Part shown: piece by piece, positions 22,338 to 33,988 of the stretch
Numbering within the stretch: position 1 is the first letter of the stretch
How the letters are laid out: the number at the start of each line of letters is the position of its first letter
Source: Podospora pseudoanserina
Taxonomy: Eukaryota; Ascomycota; Sordariomycetes; Sordariales; Podosporaceae
Length of the DNA: 64,000 nucleotides
NCBI RefSeq assembly: GCF_035222485.1
Contig: NC_085923.1
Coordinates: 3,596,001-3,660,000 of the forward strand
Direction of reading: 5' to 3'
The notes under the pieces: generated by a model
The model's input: the letters and a program-made list of their open reading frames with translations, nothing else
What the model was told of the DNA's origin: nothing
Database searches by the model: none
Position numbers and translations under genes: made by a program

Positions 22338-23183
22338 GTCGTCTTCTGTATAGCCTCACCTGATGCTGGCCCAAGAACCAAGATGAAGGAGACAAAAGGC
22401 GGGCCCAGATGTTGTTAATATCTACGCAGAATCCAAGAACCAGGAGCGCGGTAGCGAGAGGAGAGCGGAGCGTGGAAGGGAAATCAATGATGCTCTCCTC
22501 AGCCTATCCCCAATATGTGACCTGCGGGGAGCAACGCAACGCTTCCAGCCCAAAAGCAAGGCTAGTGCTCATCTTGCCTCTACTTCTCAACCCCTCCAAG
22601 CATTTGCTTCACAAATAGAAACCAGAAGTGGATGATGCGATATGGGGTGGCACGGGAGACATGTGTGTGCCATGCAAATTCCCCGCATAAACCGCTCACA
22701 ACTTGCCTGATCAGCCAATCAACCTACACCATGATGGTGGGATTGGGTGGAGGGGCAGGACAGAAGCAGAGGATTGCGGGGGAAACTGGACGGACGGCTA
22801 CGTCCTCCTCAACCACACGCACTCGAGACATCCCACCTGGGCCAGTCAAACTTGACTGGCCCATGGATGCAGTGCAGAGAGTCAGAAAGAAACGGCAAGT
22901 AAGCAGCATCATGCAGGTTGGCTGCGAGGAGGGGCGGCTGGGATGTTGGAGAGGGGAAGCTACCTTGTCTTGGCTACCTGCTTCGACAGTATGGAGGGTG
23001 GTGTGCGTCTCGCCTCGATCAAGTCGTGGGCTCTCGCGGTTTTCTGTGTCAAATAGACCCGTACACCCAGAGGTGCGTGCATTTGGCATTTTGCGCATTC
23101 ACCCGGCGATAACGGACCAGGTTGTCCTCCAACATCTCAAGCTGAGGTCTATCGTGATACCACAGACTGCCCGGCAGTTCAAG
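22338..23183. other. Intergenic, divergent promoters, about 850 bp
   Basis: Separates the AA12-type gene (-) from the membrane protein gene (+). No gene-like frame or strong TATA element is seen. Confidence 0.4.
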
Positions 23184-24356
23184 ATGAGATACCTGCCCAA
23201 AGTCGCGCTTGCGACAATAGTCTCCTCCCTATTCCTGCCACCAGCTTTCTCCCTCCCACAAGCTGGATCAGTCCCCGACGCCGCCCCTCTCCCCTGGGTG
23301 ACCATCAACCCCCAAGGCGACGCCGAAACCATCATCCCCAAAGTCATCACCACCGATGGCCACCGCGCCACCCTCTCCAACCCGCCCGCCCACCTCATCT
23401 CCACCGCAACCTACACCCTATCCCCCGACGGCCGTCTCTCAACCTACACCGGCCTCGCCCCAGTAGCAACCGCCACAACCAACCCCGACAACAACAACAA
23501 CAACAACAGCAACAGCAACAATGATGACGACGACGACGACGAATCCGCCGCCTTCCTCGCCTGCCAATCCGACAAAGGCCACGACGAGCCCTTCTGCCTC
23601 CCCCGCCGCGGCTCCTCTCTCATCGCCGGGCGCACATATTACAGTCTGTTCCCTCCTCTCCCCCCACCTCAGTTGGATACCCAAACCCCTAACTCACCAC
23701 AGTAACCTGGTCCCCCTCCTACTTCTCCCCCCAATCAACCCCCCTCACCCTCCACGTCTTCTTTTCCTCTTCTTCTTTGTCTCAACAAACAGGCATCAAC
23801 CTCACCCCCATCCCCATCCCCGCCTCGGTCGGCTTCTACGCCTGGACCATCCCCCAATTTCCCCACCACCTCCCCCATCTCCTTCGCCCTCCAGCACAAC
23901 GACACCACCACCGAGGAAGCAAACGACATCGTCACCGTTTCCGGCCCGACAGTCAACGTCTTTTCCTCCGATCCCAACCCTGAACCATCAGCCTCGGGGG
24001 ATGGCAACGGGACCAACCACCTGGCTATTGTCCTCCCTATTGTCATCATTGCCATCTTGATCGGGCTGGCAGGGTTTTGCTTCTTGTTCCGTCGTCGAAA
24101 GGGGAGGTGGCCTGTGATTGGCGAGAGGGCGAGGTCATCAGGGAGTGGGTATACCGGACAGGGAGGGAGGAGGGTGCAAGAGGACCAGGTTGGAGGGGGA
24201 GTGGTGACGGGGGATAACAAATCCGAGACCAACATTGGGGTGGAGCTCACCGATCGGGACAGCTGGTCGCCTACCTCGCCCAACTCGCCGAGCAGGGGGA
24301 GGAATGTGTTTAGGGAGGAGGTGGAGAGGCAGGAGAGGTTGGCTAGGGGGGGTTGA
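23184..24356 (+). CDS. Secretory single-pass membrane protein, frame broken at a C run
   Basis: Exon 1 (23184..23643) begins MRYLPKVALATIVSSLFLPPAFS, a signal peptide. It runs through an Asn/Ser/Asp low-complexity stretch to CQSDKGHDEPFCLP and SSLIAGRTYY. A 59-nt intron (GTCTGT donor) joins it in phase to ITWSPSYF in exon 2 (from 23703). Reading continues through IPIPASVGFYAWTI, but the later sequence (PTTSPISFALQHND, then a membrane helix HLAIVLPIVIIAILIGLAGF, a basic stop-transfer RRRKGRW and a roughly 90-residue cytoplasmic tail) is in another frame. One base too many in the C-rich stretch at about 23851-23864 accounts for this. It could be a sequencing error or a true frameshift. The layout fits fungal type I membrane proteins with a short ectodomain, possibly wall sensors, but no function is established. 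Confidence 0.6.
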
Positions 24357-24841
24357 GGTGGGTGAACACAAACACTGCACAAAAAGCCCAGCAGCAGTAA
24401 AGTAGGTCGAGATGTGATTAGTTTTAGTTACATAACAGCTCTGTAGAGCATAGGTATTTTGTTCATCGTGGTGGGATCAGCAATTACAAAGATGCTAAGG
24501 TATGTCCAGGTGGCCGACCAGTCCGCTGTGACGGTTGGACCAAATATATGTGGCGTGTAAAAAGCGGCCAGAGATGGGGGGACCTGCCTCCTCCTCCAAT
24601 GCCAAATGGTCTAGAATGCAGAAAGCTGAAGAACCCATTCCATCCGTCCGTCCGGTCATGCAAAATCGATGGATATGATGCTCCTTGTGCAGTATAATCC
24701 CCCTCCCCGCCCAAAAAAACACCCTGCCCCCTTTGCCCCATGTTAGCAGACCGTGACCTCCATCCATTACATCCAGCTTCGTAGGTATTCAAGAAAATGC
24801 GTGTTGTGGTGCGCCGCAAGGACGGACATGCCCAGATCAGC
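24357..24841. other. Intergenic between convergent genes
   Basis: 3' flanks of the membrane protein gene (+) and the large disordered protein gene (-). No gene-like signal. Confidence 0.4.
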
Positions 24842-27595
24842 TCAGCCAGAATCGTCCCACCAGCCGGCCTCTATATTCGGCTTGTAGGTGCCAAACGCAC
24901 TGAGCCTCAGGTGCTTCTTGTTGGCAATCTTGGTCGACGGATTTGTGGCCGACAGGGGAACGGGGAAATCCGAGGGCGAGATGGGCGAGTCTGGGCGCGG
25001 AATGCCTTCGTCTTCTTCGTCCTCAGCCGGATCCTCCAGGATCTGATTTGGGATCGAGTTGTTGGCCGGGTGGGTGGGTTGAACGCTGGTTTGATCGGAT
25101 GATCCTTTGCGTGGAAGACTGCCGCTCCGAGGTGGCCTCCGCGCGCCGGTAGTGGGCATGGACATTGCCGACAAGGATGCACGCTGCTTGTGAGGTTGTC
25201 CCGATCTGGAGCTGGACTTGCTTCCCCGGCGGTCAGACTCGGCCGGCGCGGGAAAGTCGTCCAGCTGCACCATTGGCCCAACATCCGAGCTGGACTCGTC
25301 CATCATGACGAGGATGTGACCGTGCTTTCCGCTTTGCTCAACCGCTGAGCTGCTCGCCCGTGACCGAACAGAGTCCTGGTGACGGGGTCGTGCCGACAGC
25401 GGGTTTGCCTCGGCGCGGACGGTGCTCATGCTGAAAGACGACTGCCTTGACATCATGCTCATGCCGCTGCTGTCGTTGGTCACCTCCCGCTTCAGGCCCG
25501 GGTGTTCCTCCTGGTCCGTGTTATCCTCATATTCGGCAAGAATATCCTCACGCATCCGGGCGCGCTTCTGACGCAAGGCAGCCAGCAGCATCTCTTCCTG
25601 CCGCGTCACTGCCATGAAGCGCCCGCTCTGGTTGTCCTGAATGCTGCTGGCGGCACTGCCACGGCGTCCGCTGCGGTTGCCACTGCCCTGGCTGCCTCTG
25701 CTAGCTATGGAACCATCGTCCTGCGTGGAAGACGACCGTTGACTCTGCAGATAAAAGTCCACGCTAGTGGGCGACAGTGGCGGTGTCTGCTCGGGGCGTG
25801 AAGCCTGCGGTGGTCGCTGAGTGGGATGGATGGGGGGCGCTGGAAAGTCCTCAAACTGGGTCTCCTCGGGCACAGTCCACACTGGCTGGTCCTGGGACTT
25901 GCTCTTGGGCACCATGCTGATCACCTTGGCTTCGTACGTCGTTGGGGTTTGAAGCGCCGAATACCCATGCGTTCGGGCCGTACCCGTCGTGCCGCTGGAG
26001 GAACGGTTTTGTGGGGGGTAGATCTGCAGTGAGTTGTTCATGCTGGAGCTGGGGGCCAATGAGCTGGACCTTGGGTTAGTTTTTGGCGCTTTGGAAGCCG
26101 CAGCCTGTTGCTCCCGGGTCGGGAAGTACTGCGGACTTTCGGCAAAGGTGGTCTGCTTGGGCACCTTGCTTCGGCTCGAGTCTTCGGATCTGGTGAAAGA
26201 TGGTTGAGACATGGCCGATCGTGGGCTGACGGGACTGGCGGGGCCATCACTGGGGGGCGGGGGGACGGCAAGCTGATCGCTACAGGCATCGTAGTCGTCT
26301 TCTGAATCGGACGAGAGGGCCAAGACGCTGTTCTGAAGCAGGTCAATCTCCGTTAGGCTGCGGTCTGTGCGTTTTGACGCTTTGGACGTTCGCGTGTGCC
26401 GACTGGAAATGCTGGCACAGTCGGCCATGGGCGATACAAGACTGGGCGCGCTTGGGGGCCTGACCAGATGGACATCTGGAACCTTGACAGTCAGAGGTGG
26501 CGGATCTTGCCTCTGGCCTGTCCGCGATGCGCTGCGCGGAAAAGGTGAGAGGGAGGGTTTTCCCGTGTTGCTGGTGGGTGGTGTTGGATATGCTGGGAGC
26601 GCGCGGTCTGGCGGTGGCCCCCGACGCTCTGGAACTTGCTGGTAGTTATTCTCCAGCGCCTCGTCAAACGTTTTTTGTTCATAATGGTCATAAAGGTTGT
26701 GCAGTTCGGCGTTGGGCTTGATGGGGATTTGTTTTGGGCTATCCGAGCGCCCGGCCGAGCTGATGGGTGACGGCCGTGGATCGGGAGTGGCTGTTTGTTC
26801 TCGTAATGACTCCTTGGTCATCTTGTTCCGAAGTCTCCGGTCAATTCGCTGTGAAATCGGCGGGGGCGTTGATGCAGAGGAGCTGGACATGACGGACGGT
26901 GATGTGGTAAGCACATCAGAGCCCAGGACGTGGCCGCTGGTGGGTTCCGGTCTGAGATGTTTGTGACTCCTCTTGGACAGGAGCGAGGAGAGATCGAGCC
27001 TGGAGGGCTTCTTCTTCTTCAGCCCTTTCGGCTCGGTGTTGAAGTTGCCGTCAAAGTCGAGAATGGCATGCGCCTTGGATGGCAGTCCCTTGGCCATGGC
27101 CGAGTTTGCGGTCTGCTGGGAGATGGCCAATGGCACTTTCGCCTTGTCGTAGTAGGATCGGATGGTGGAGCTGGACTGCTGGCGACGCAGGCTGGAGGCA
27201 TCAGTGGTGTCGTCGTGGCGTCCTGATGGCGCCATATTGTCCTTGGGCAACACAGCCGACTCTTCCTCCCAGCGCCTGTCTCGGTTCCCCGAAGATCCAT
27301 GGTGTGCATCATCACGACGCGCAGATCCCAATCGAGAGCCCGCATTGTCCCGCCCGGCCGGTGTTTCCGTGACATTGATGCTGATCCCCGCGTTCGATTG
27401 GCCGTCCCACGGCCCCCATTTTGTGGTGTCTGATGTTGCGCCTGCGAGATCGAGGCTGATGGCGGTGGTGCCGAGGATCCTCTGGGCTTTTGTGAGTGGC
27501 TCTGAGATGGACAGCGGCGCGGCAGAGGCGGCGGGTTGCGACTGTTTGTGTTTTCGGCCCGGGAGCGAGAAGGGAAATTTGGACGAGTGGCCCAT
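24842..27595 (-). CDS. Large Ser/Pro-rich, mostly disordered protein
   Basis: A single exon of 917 aa. The opening MGHSSKFPFSLPGRKHK is followed by SEPLTKAQRILG. Nearly all the rest is Ser, Pro, Gln and Arg rich and probably unfolded. Short ordered-looking islands are AHAILDFDGNFN, LHNLYDHYEQKTFDEALENNY, EIDLLQNSVLALSSDSEDDYD, TRQEEMLLAALRQKRARMREDI (a helix rich in basic residues) and the C-terminal KKHLRLSAFGTYKPNIEAGWWDDSG. Many SP/TP sites suggest kinase targets. I recognise no enzymatic domain. The frame is unbroken over 2.7 kb and has coding-like third-base use, so the gene itself is secure. Confidence 0.8.
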   Translation of the reverse strand: MGHSSKFPFSLPGRKHKQSQPAASAAPLSISEPLTKAQRILGTTAISLDLAGATSDTTKWGPWDGQSNAGISINVTETPAGRDNAGSRLGSARRDDAHHGSSGNRDRRWEEESAVLPKDNMAPSGRHDDTTDASSLRRQQSSSTIRSYYDKAKVPLAISQQTANSAMAKGLPSKAHAILDFDGNFNTEPKGLKKKKPSRLDLSSLLSKRSHKHLRPEPTSGHVLGSDVLTTSPSVMSSSSASTPPPISQRIDRRLRNKMTKESLREQTATPDPRPSPISSAGRSDSPKQIPIKPNAELHNLYDHYEQKTFDEALENNYQQVPERRGPPPDRALPAYPTPPTSNTGKPSLSPFPRSASRTGQRQDPPPLTVKVPDVHLVRPPSAPSLVSPMADCASISSRHTRTSKASKRTDRSLTEIDLLQNSVLALSSDSEDDYDACSDQLAVPPPPSDGPASPVSPRSAMSQPSFTRSEDSSRSKVPKQTTFAESPQYFPTREQQAAASKAPKTNPRSSSLAPSSSMNNSLQIYPPQNRSSSGTTGTARTHGYSALQTPTTYEAKVISMVPKSKSQDQPVWTVPEETQFEDFPAPPIHPTQRPPQASRPEQTPPLSPTSVDFYLQSQRSSSTQDDGSIASRGSQGSGNRSGRRGSAASSIQDNQSGRFMAVTRQEEMLLAALRQKRARMREDILAEYEDNTDQEEHPGLKREVTNDSSGMSMMSRQSSFSMSTVRAEANPLSARPRHQDSVRSRASSSAVEQSGKHGHILVMMDESSSDVGPMVQLDDFPAPAESDRRGSKSSSRSGQPHKQRASLSAMSMPTTGARRPPRSGSLPRKGSSDQTSVQPTHPANNSIPNQILEDPAEDEEDEGIPRPDSPISPSDFPVPLSATNPSTKIANKKHLRLSAFGTYKPNIEAGWWDDSG

Positions 27596-30500
27596 TGCAC
27601 ACTGGGCTCGGCTCGGGGCCGATGCCGAACCTGACCGGGTCGGATCTCGAGCAGCACAGGGCAGTCTCGTCTCTGGTGTGTGTCTTCTCTCCGGGTCACC
27701 TGGGGCAGCTCATGACAGTCGTGGCAGGAGGGAAGAGCGAGAATAATATTGAGCTGGAAACAAGAACAAGAGCAGAAAAGAAGCGGTGGGGACAGGATCG
27801 GTTGGTCGGTGGTCGGCCGTGGTCGGTGTTCGCATCCAGCCAGGTGCAAATTTCGGGAGCCGGCAGCAGCACGTCAGTGGTTCCAGGGGGTTGCTGGCTT
27901 CGATGTTAGAGACGGGTGTCGGTGTCGAGCGTCGATGACGGATGAAGTCGATGGAAGTCAAGGGCGCGCAACCCACACGAACGACGACGGGCTGTCGCGT
28001 TCTCATATGGCTCCCGGCAGACGGATCCTTTCTGGCACACGGCCCTCAGCGCAGCAGTCGTTCGGAGGCTCGTTGTTTCTTGGCCCACCCCTTGCTATCG
28101 GCAATCAGCGGAATCCCTGGTGTTTTGGACGGCCCCACCCACCTAATGCTGCTCACGGCGGCGCAATTTTGAAGGTGAGGTGGTGATAACGACGGCGATA
28201 AGGATGTTATAAGTCTACACTGGAGGTAAATACTGCGTAGATACTGTGTCTTGAAGAGGCACATGAGGACGGGAGGAGGAGAGAAGAAGAAGAAGAAGAA
28301 GAAGAAGAAGAAGAAGAAGAAGAAGAAGATGAAGATGAAAAAGCAGAAGCAGAACCAGAGGAACCTAAGAGAAGGAGAAGCGATGGGCGCGCGCATCGGA
28401 CCAAGAATGGGAGGCCCGTGAGAGAATACAACCCTTTCCTTTCCCCATTCTGCTTGGCCATCTCTGATAATATTTCCCGGTCGCGGTCACGGGTCCGGGG
28501 GGTCGTGTTTGTTCAGGTTCATGTCGATGTCGTTCCCCTGTGGATTTGCTGCATGGATGCTGAGATCCCTGCTGTGGCCCTGCTCCTCCCCTGCTGCAAG
28601 CCACTGTGGCCGTGGCGCAAAATTTGCAAAAAAGCAAGGGAACGGGAACCGTGGACCGACAGCACTGCAGATTCCATCATTTCCATCTTTTGTTCTTTAC
28701 TCCGATGAACTGAGGAAGCCTCACCCTCTGTCTCTTGCATTTCAATCGGCGTCACCTCTGCATATCCAATATTATGGAGCAGTACCGGTGTCTCTTGTCC
28801 AAGGTCTGGCTGAGGTGAGAATGGCGACACAAAGACAAAACAGAGGCAGCGATACCCTGGTCTGGGTCCCCTGGGGGCCGCCAAGTGGTCGCATTCTGTG
28901 GAGAGGACGACAGGTACTGAAGACTTGCGCGATCGTCAGCAATCTCAGGCCAGGTCAGCGCCCCAGCTGAAAGAAGGCTTGGAAATCGTCAATCGCCAGC
29001 GATCATCCAGTGTAAAAAAAGAAACACGATGAATTAGACCCCGGAATTCCCATGGCCTGTCATTTCCAGCTCCTGTTCTTCTTCTGGTTCTGCCCGAGTC
29101 AGCACTCCAGGGCTCCGGTCCTGAAAGCGACACTCACTCGGTACCAGCATCTCCAGAGAGTGAGCCTGAGGTGTGAGAGAGGGGAGAGAGGAGAGACTGC
29201 AACGGTTACACACCGCTAGGTGAAACTCACAACATCCCCTTCCACCTGTTTCACTCACTGTATGTAGCTCCAGCAGACGACCGTAAGAAGACCAGGCTTG
29301 CGAGGTGCTGCCACAACCAAGAAATTACCGACTGATCTGCGACCCCCATCGCCCGTCGATGCTCTGTCATTCTTCAAATCTGAGATGGTTGATCATGGTC
29401 ACCGGCGACGACAGCGATATTAAAGGTAGCGAATGCAACCCCACGCACACAGACCGCGTTTATTATCCCTTCCACAATGCTCTCTCTCTCTCTTTTGGGC
29501 GACGGAACCTGCCCAAGAACCATCAGCACATCCCCCCGCTTTCCTGCCGATCTCTTGGATGGTCCCAACTTTCGTAGAAATTGGCTGAGAGGACGTGGCC
29601 GAGAAACTGCAAGCTTCACAGATCAGGGCTTGGCATCTCATAGAGTCTCCTTCAACCTGTAGCCGGATCGATCCATCACACACACACACAGCAGCCTACC
29701 ATGGCACCTGCAGCATATGCAATGCCGTGCCGGTGCCGTGAGATGCACAGAGTCTCTCTCTGTCCCGGCGTCTTGGTGGTGAGGGGGATTGGGGCCCAAG
29801 CACTGTCATGAAAATGCGGGGGATGCGGGGCTTTCATCTGTTTTCCTCATCTTTTTCTTCTTTCTTTTCGGTGTTTGCTGAAGCATGTCTCAATCGCTGT
29901 TCCAACACTGCCGGGTTGTCTCGAGATGATCGAGATCTGCTCACCGTCAATCTTCGGGAATTTCATCGACTTACCTTTTTGTCGATGCCGGGCTCAGACC
30001 TCTCGGCCGGTGCAGATGTCATCGTGATAGCTCCAATGCGCACGGCTTCGGTTTGTGCATTAGCCCTTCCGTCTCGCTCCAGTCACCTCTTGGTTCGAGT
30101 CTGATCATTTGCCAACCTGGAAATATCATTTGATCATTGTCCCTTTTGAGTGGCTATTGGCCTGTGCTTGCCTCTTGGATGTGCCACGGAACCAATGACA
30201 AGGCTGACTACAGATATCTCGAGATACGGCACCACGATGGTACTTTTGGCCTCAAGTCTGCACCCAAATCTCTTGCTCAGAAAGACCACCTCCGATATCG
30301 TTCCTTTGGCTACCTACTAGTACCCCAGATCGCAAGGGAGCCGATATCTTCCACGTCAGCCGAGGCCACCATCGGGATCAGTACCATTGTCACTCTTGAC
30401 CATCACTGGTCAAAGATGCTTAAATTGTTCCCAGGCAGTCTACCAGTATTCTAGACGTATCACCGCGATGGATCCCTCGGCCCTTTCCGACGACGATTGG

Positions 30501-30919
30501 TGATAACCAATCCCCAGACATCCGCCACGTGAAGTCACGGTAGGATGGAAAAGGCAGGCGGCCACTCAGCTGGGTTAGAAGCTGGAGGCATGCCTTGGCA
30601 CCGTTAACCACCTGTCCATTCAGGCAGGTCGCCCGCCCAACGTGCTAGTATCCCCAGCCAATCAACACGCACAGCACCCCTGAATAGCCCCTGAATTGGG
30701 CTACGATAACATAACTGGTGTAACGGCGGCCAGGTCCGCCTTATGTCGTACTTGCCTTGCCTATCAAATCAACAAACTCCATATCCCACGTGCAATACAG
30801 GAGGAACATGCAGCATATAACTACGAGATGATCGCCTGCAACGGCTTGTCCTGTTTTCAACAGCTTGGACTCGCACAGGCCCGAGCCCGATCCCGACGAC
30901 AGCCACGACGACGACGATC
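27596..30919. other. Gene-free stretch of 3.3 kb between divergent genes
   Basis: Separates the minus-strand disordered-protein gene from the plus-strand nuclease gene. It contains a (GAA)n tract at 28283-28329, short CA and TC runs near 29676 and 29480, and several open frames of 60-150 codons without protein-like composition. No tRNA, 5S rRNA or repeat family was recognised. Long leaders, a non-coding RNA or unseen small exons are possible. Confidence 0.4.
28283..28329. repeat. (GAA)n microsatellite
   Basis: About 47 bp of near-perfect GAA repeat, continuing into GAT/GAA variants. It lies some 690 bp upstream of the ATG at 27595, where it reads as a pyrimidine (TTC) tract on the gene strand. 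Confidence 0.9.
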
Positions 30920-32909
30920 ATGAAGGCCTCACCGACTGCTCTCGGCATCTTTGCCATCACGAGCCTTCAGTCTCTGGCGTCCGCCCTGACAATCGCCGAG
31001 ATCAATGGCAACAAGTACATCTCGCCATACTCAGGGCAGACCGTGACCAACGTCACCGGTCTCCTGATCGCCAAAGGTCCCAACGGAGTATTCATTCGGT
31101 CGACAACCCCGGATAAGGACATTGCCACTTCTGAGGCCATCTATGTCTTTGACCGCAATGTGGGTGCCAACCTGACCGTGGGCGACATCATCTCTTTGGA
31201 TGCCAAGGTGCTCGAGTATCGGTCAAGCAACGCCTACCTCTATCTGACCGAGTTGTCCACTCCCAAGAATGTCCAGGTGCTCTCCAGCGGGAACAAGGTG
31301 AAGGCCTTGGTGATTGGGAAGGACACAATCGACCCCCCCAACACTCAATTCAGCTCGCTGGATGGCGGTGACATCTACAATGTGCCCAACGGAGTGGCCA
31401 ACATCTCCGAAGTGAACCCTGTGCTGGAGCCCAAGAAGTTTGGATTGGATTTCTGGGAGAGCTTGAGCGGTGAACTGGTCACCGTCCGAAAGCCGAGTGT
31501 GATCAAGCAACCCAACAACTATGGTGATACCTGGGTCGTCGGTGACTGGAAGGTCACGGGGAAGAACAAGCAGGGAGGCATCACCATGACCGACAAAGGT
31601 GAGCAAACTTGCCAATTTGGTCTTGGGCTCTTGGTTTTTTTTTTTAACATGTCAAACCATAGATTCCAACCCAGAGGCTATCGTCATTGGCTCCCCTCTT
31701 GATGGCACCAAGAACCCCAACACCAGCAAGATGGGCGATGAACTCGAGGAAATCACCGGTGTCGTGCAACATGCCTTTGGTTTCTACTCGATCCTCCCCC
31801 TCACCGCCGTCAAGGTGAGCAAGCCCGCCAAGGGTGTTGCTGCTCAGAAGCCCACCAGCCTCAAGAGCAAGGGCCAGTGCAAGGCCATCACTGTCGGCAG
31901 CTACAACGTCGAAAATCTGTCTCCTTCGTCTGAACACCTGCCCCTGATTGCCAGCCACATCGTCACCTACCTCAAGTCCCCTGATTTCCTCTTCCTCCAG
32001 GAAGTCCAGGACAACTCGGGCCCCACCAACAACGACGGCATCACCTCTGCCAACCTGACCCTTTCCGCTCTCGCTGCCAGCATCAAGGCCGCTGGTGGTC
32101 CGACCTACGAGTTCGCCGAGGTTGCACCCGCCACCCCTAACCTTGACGGTGGCCAGCCAGGCGGCAACATCCGTCCCGCCTATCTCTACAACCCAGCCAT
32201 CATCTCCCTCTACAAACCCAACCAGGGCCAAGGGGACGATGCCACCTCCGTTGTGAAGGGCTCGGGCAAGAACTCTCCTCCCTCCCTGACCTTCAACCCG
32301 GGCCGCATTGAGCCTGCCAACCCAGCCTGGACCGCCTCTCGCAAGCCCGTTGTCGGTGCCTGGGTCGCCAAGGGTGCCACCAAGCCTTTCTTCACCGTCA
32401 ACGTCCACTTCGGCAGCAAGGGCGGCGGTTCCAGCCTCCACGGCGACCGTCGTCCTCCCATCAATGGTGGTGTGGCTGACAGACTTGCTCAGGCTAACGT
32501 CACTGCTGTAAGTCTTCAAGTGTTTCCTTCCACTGTTCTCATCAAGATCCCGAGTCACTGATCCACCCGCAAGACCTTCATCTCCCAGATCCTCAACGCC
32601 GACCCCAAAGCTGCCGTCATCTCCGCCGGTGACTTCAACGAGTTCTCCTTTGTCCGGCCCATGAAGACTTTTGCCGAGATCAGCAAGATGAAGGACCTGG
32701 ACGAGGTGGCCGGCATCAAGCCCACCGAGCGGTACACCTACGCCTTTGACATGAACGCCCAGGCGCTCGACCACATGTACGTCAGCCCTTCGCTTGCGGC
32801 CAGCAGCAAGAGCGACTTTGAGCACATTCACGTCAACACTTGGGGGTCGTACGCCGAGATGGTGTCGGACCATGATCCCAGCGTGGCTCTGTTTGATTTG
32901 TGCGGGTGA
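30920..32909 (+). CDS. Secreted endonuclease/exonuclease/phosphatase-family nuclease
   Basis: Three exons (30920..31598, 31663..32507, 32574..32909) give 619 aa; the introns are 64 and 66 nt. A signal peptide (MKASPTALGIFAITSLQSLASA) precedes an N-terminal beta-rich region of about 250 residues. The EEP catalytic fold follows with all its hallmarks: GSYNVENL, FLFLQEVQDN (Glu), FTVNVHFGSKGG (His), SAGDFNEF (Asp, Asn) and the closing SDHDP. The arrangement resembles bacterial extracellular nucleases of the ExeM/NucH type and their fungal relatives, so a role in digesting outside DNA for phosphate or nitrogen is likely. The second intron's acceptor reads CAAG. An alternative CCCAG 15 nt later is also in frame and would drop five residues (TFISQ). 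Confidence 0.87.
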
Positions 32910-32995
32910 GATGGTGTTGTGGGGAAAGGTGTACGAGTATTGCCTTGTCAGAGGCTTGTAATATCAATTGAAGTTCAGTAACATGTGAAAGATGA

Positions 32996-33988
32996 TCAGC
33001 TCAAGACGGACCAAGTCGGTGTCGAGGTGCCAGCAGAGCTCCCTGATATCGAATTCGAACTCCCATCGTCCTGACTCGACCTAGCCGTGACTGTTGCAGT
33101 TCCGACCCTGAATTCCTCTCTTGCAAAAGCTCGTGCAAAGACTGGGGGGTTGGGTGATGGGACTGGCACCGGCCTCATCTCCCCATCTGTGACCACCTGC
33201 CTGACGAGCGTCCCGTTGCTGTGGTGGACTAGTGTGACAGAGTCCGTCTCGAGGGAGGCAAAATCCACATAGCAGGAGGACATGCTGTCCTTGAGCCTCA
33301 TGTCGGCGAGGTCGTAGGGGTTGAAATTCCCCACGACCACGTAAAAGCCCTTGGATGGCGCGATCTGATACTCCTCGCTGGGCTGCGGGACGAAGGTGGC
33401 ATAAGGGCCGATGCTCTGGCGTGTGGACGAGCAGAAGCCAACAACGAATTGGTCTGGGGTTCGGCGTTTAGCAGGATGTACGGGGGTGAAAATAGACTGT
33501 TATCAGTAGAAGGAACACCTACTCAGCTTCGCCTCCTTGACCGAAAAGTCGCCTCGGGTCTGAATGCAGAAGCACCCAACAGCACCGGACGGCGCGGGGT
33601 TGTTCTCAGTAAACGCCGGCGTGCCGCTTGAGCTGTCTATCATGAGCGTGGTCCCGGGTACGATATTGCCATGTTTGTCTGTCGACCCGAGTGTGACAAG
33701 TCGCTGGTCGATGACCTCAACGCCGCTCCCGACGCGTTTTCGGTTCTGGTCGTCAGGTGACGGGTCGACTTCGACATCGTAGACCCCGCATCTTGCGTAC
33801 AACTTTTTGGAGAGCGTGAAGTTGGCCTGGCCATGCGGGGATGCCACCCCCCGGGCGCTGCTGATGATGCGAGTGACCACTTTGATGGCCGAGCCGCCGT
33901 TGTGCTTGATGGTTGGCGGTTCAGCGAATAGGGCGTAAGACCGCTTGATGTCGGAGCGGTTGTCGATTGAGATTGCGTATGGAGCCAT
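32996..33988 (-). CDS. Conserved hypothetical protein, 307 aa
   Basis: Two exons (33523..33988, 32996..33453) with a 69-nt intron (GTAGGT donor, GCTAAAC branch point, CCCAG acceptor) join in phase. The protein begins MAPYAISIDNRSDIKRSYALFAEPPTI and has no signal peptide. Alternating hydrophobic segments (AIKVVTRIISSARGV, QANFTLSKKLYARCGVYDVEV, NQFVVGFCSSTRQ, GFYVVVGNFNPYDLADMRLKD) suggest an all-beta fold. The C-terminal 40 residues are Ser/Thr rich. I do not recognise the family. Its stop lies 86 bp from the stop of the nuclease gene, so the two converge tightly. Confidence 0.75.

Noticed and set aside
28509-28970. A 153-codon plus-strand frame in the long gene-free stretch
   Set aside because: No signal, domain or codon bias, and a similar frame exists on the other strand.
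30080-30110. GGTTCGAGTC, resembling a tRNA T-loop
   Set aside because: The flanking bases do not form a T-stem or the other arms of a tRNA.
31644-32873. A 409-codon minus-strand open frame opposite the nuclease gene
   Set aside because: It crosses the introns of a well-supported gene and has antisense composition (Gly/Val/Asp/Leu-rich), without motifs.
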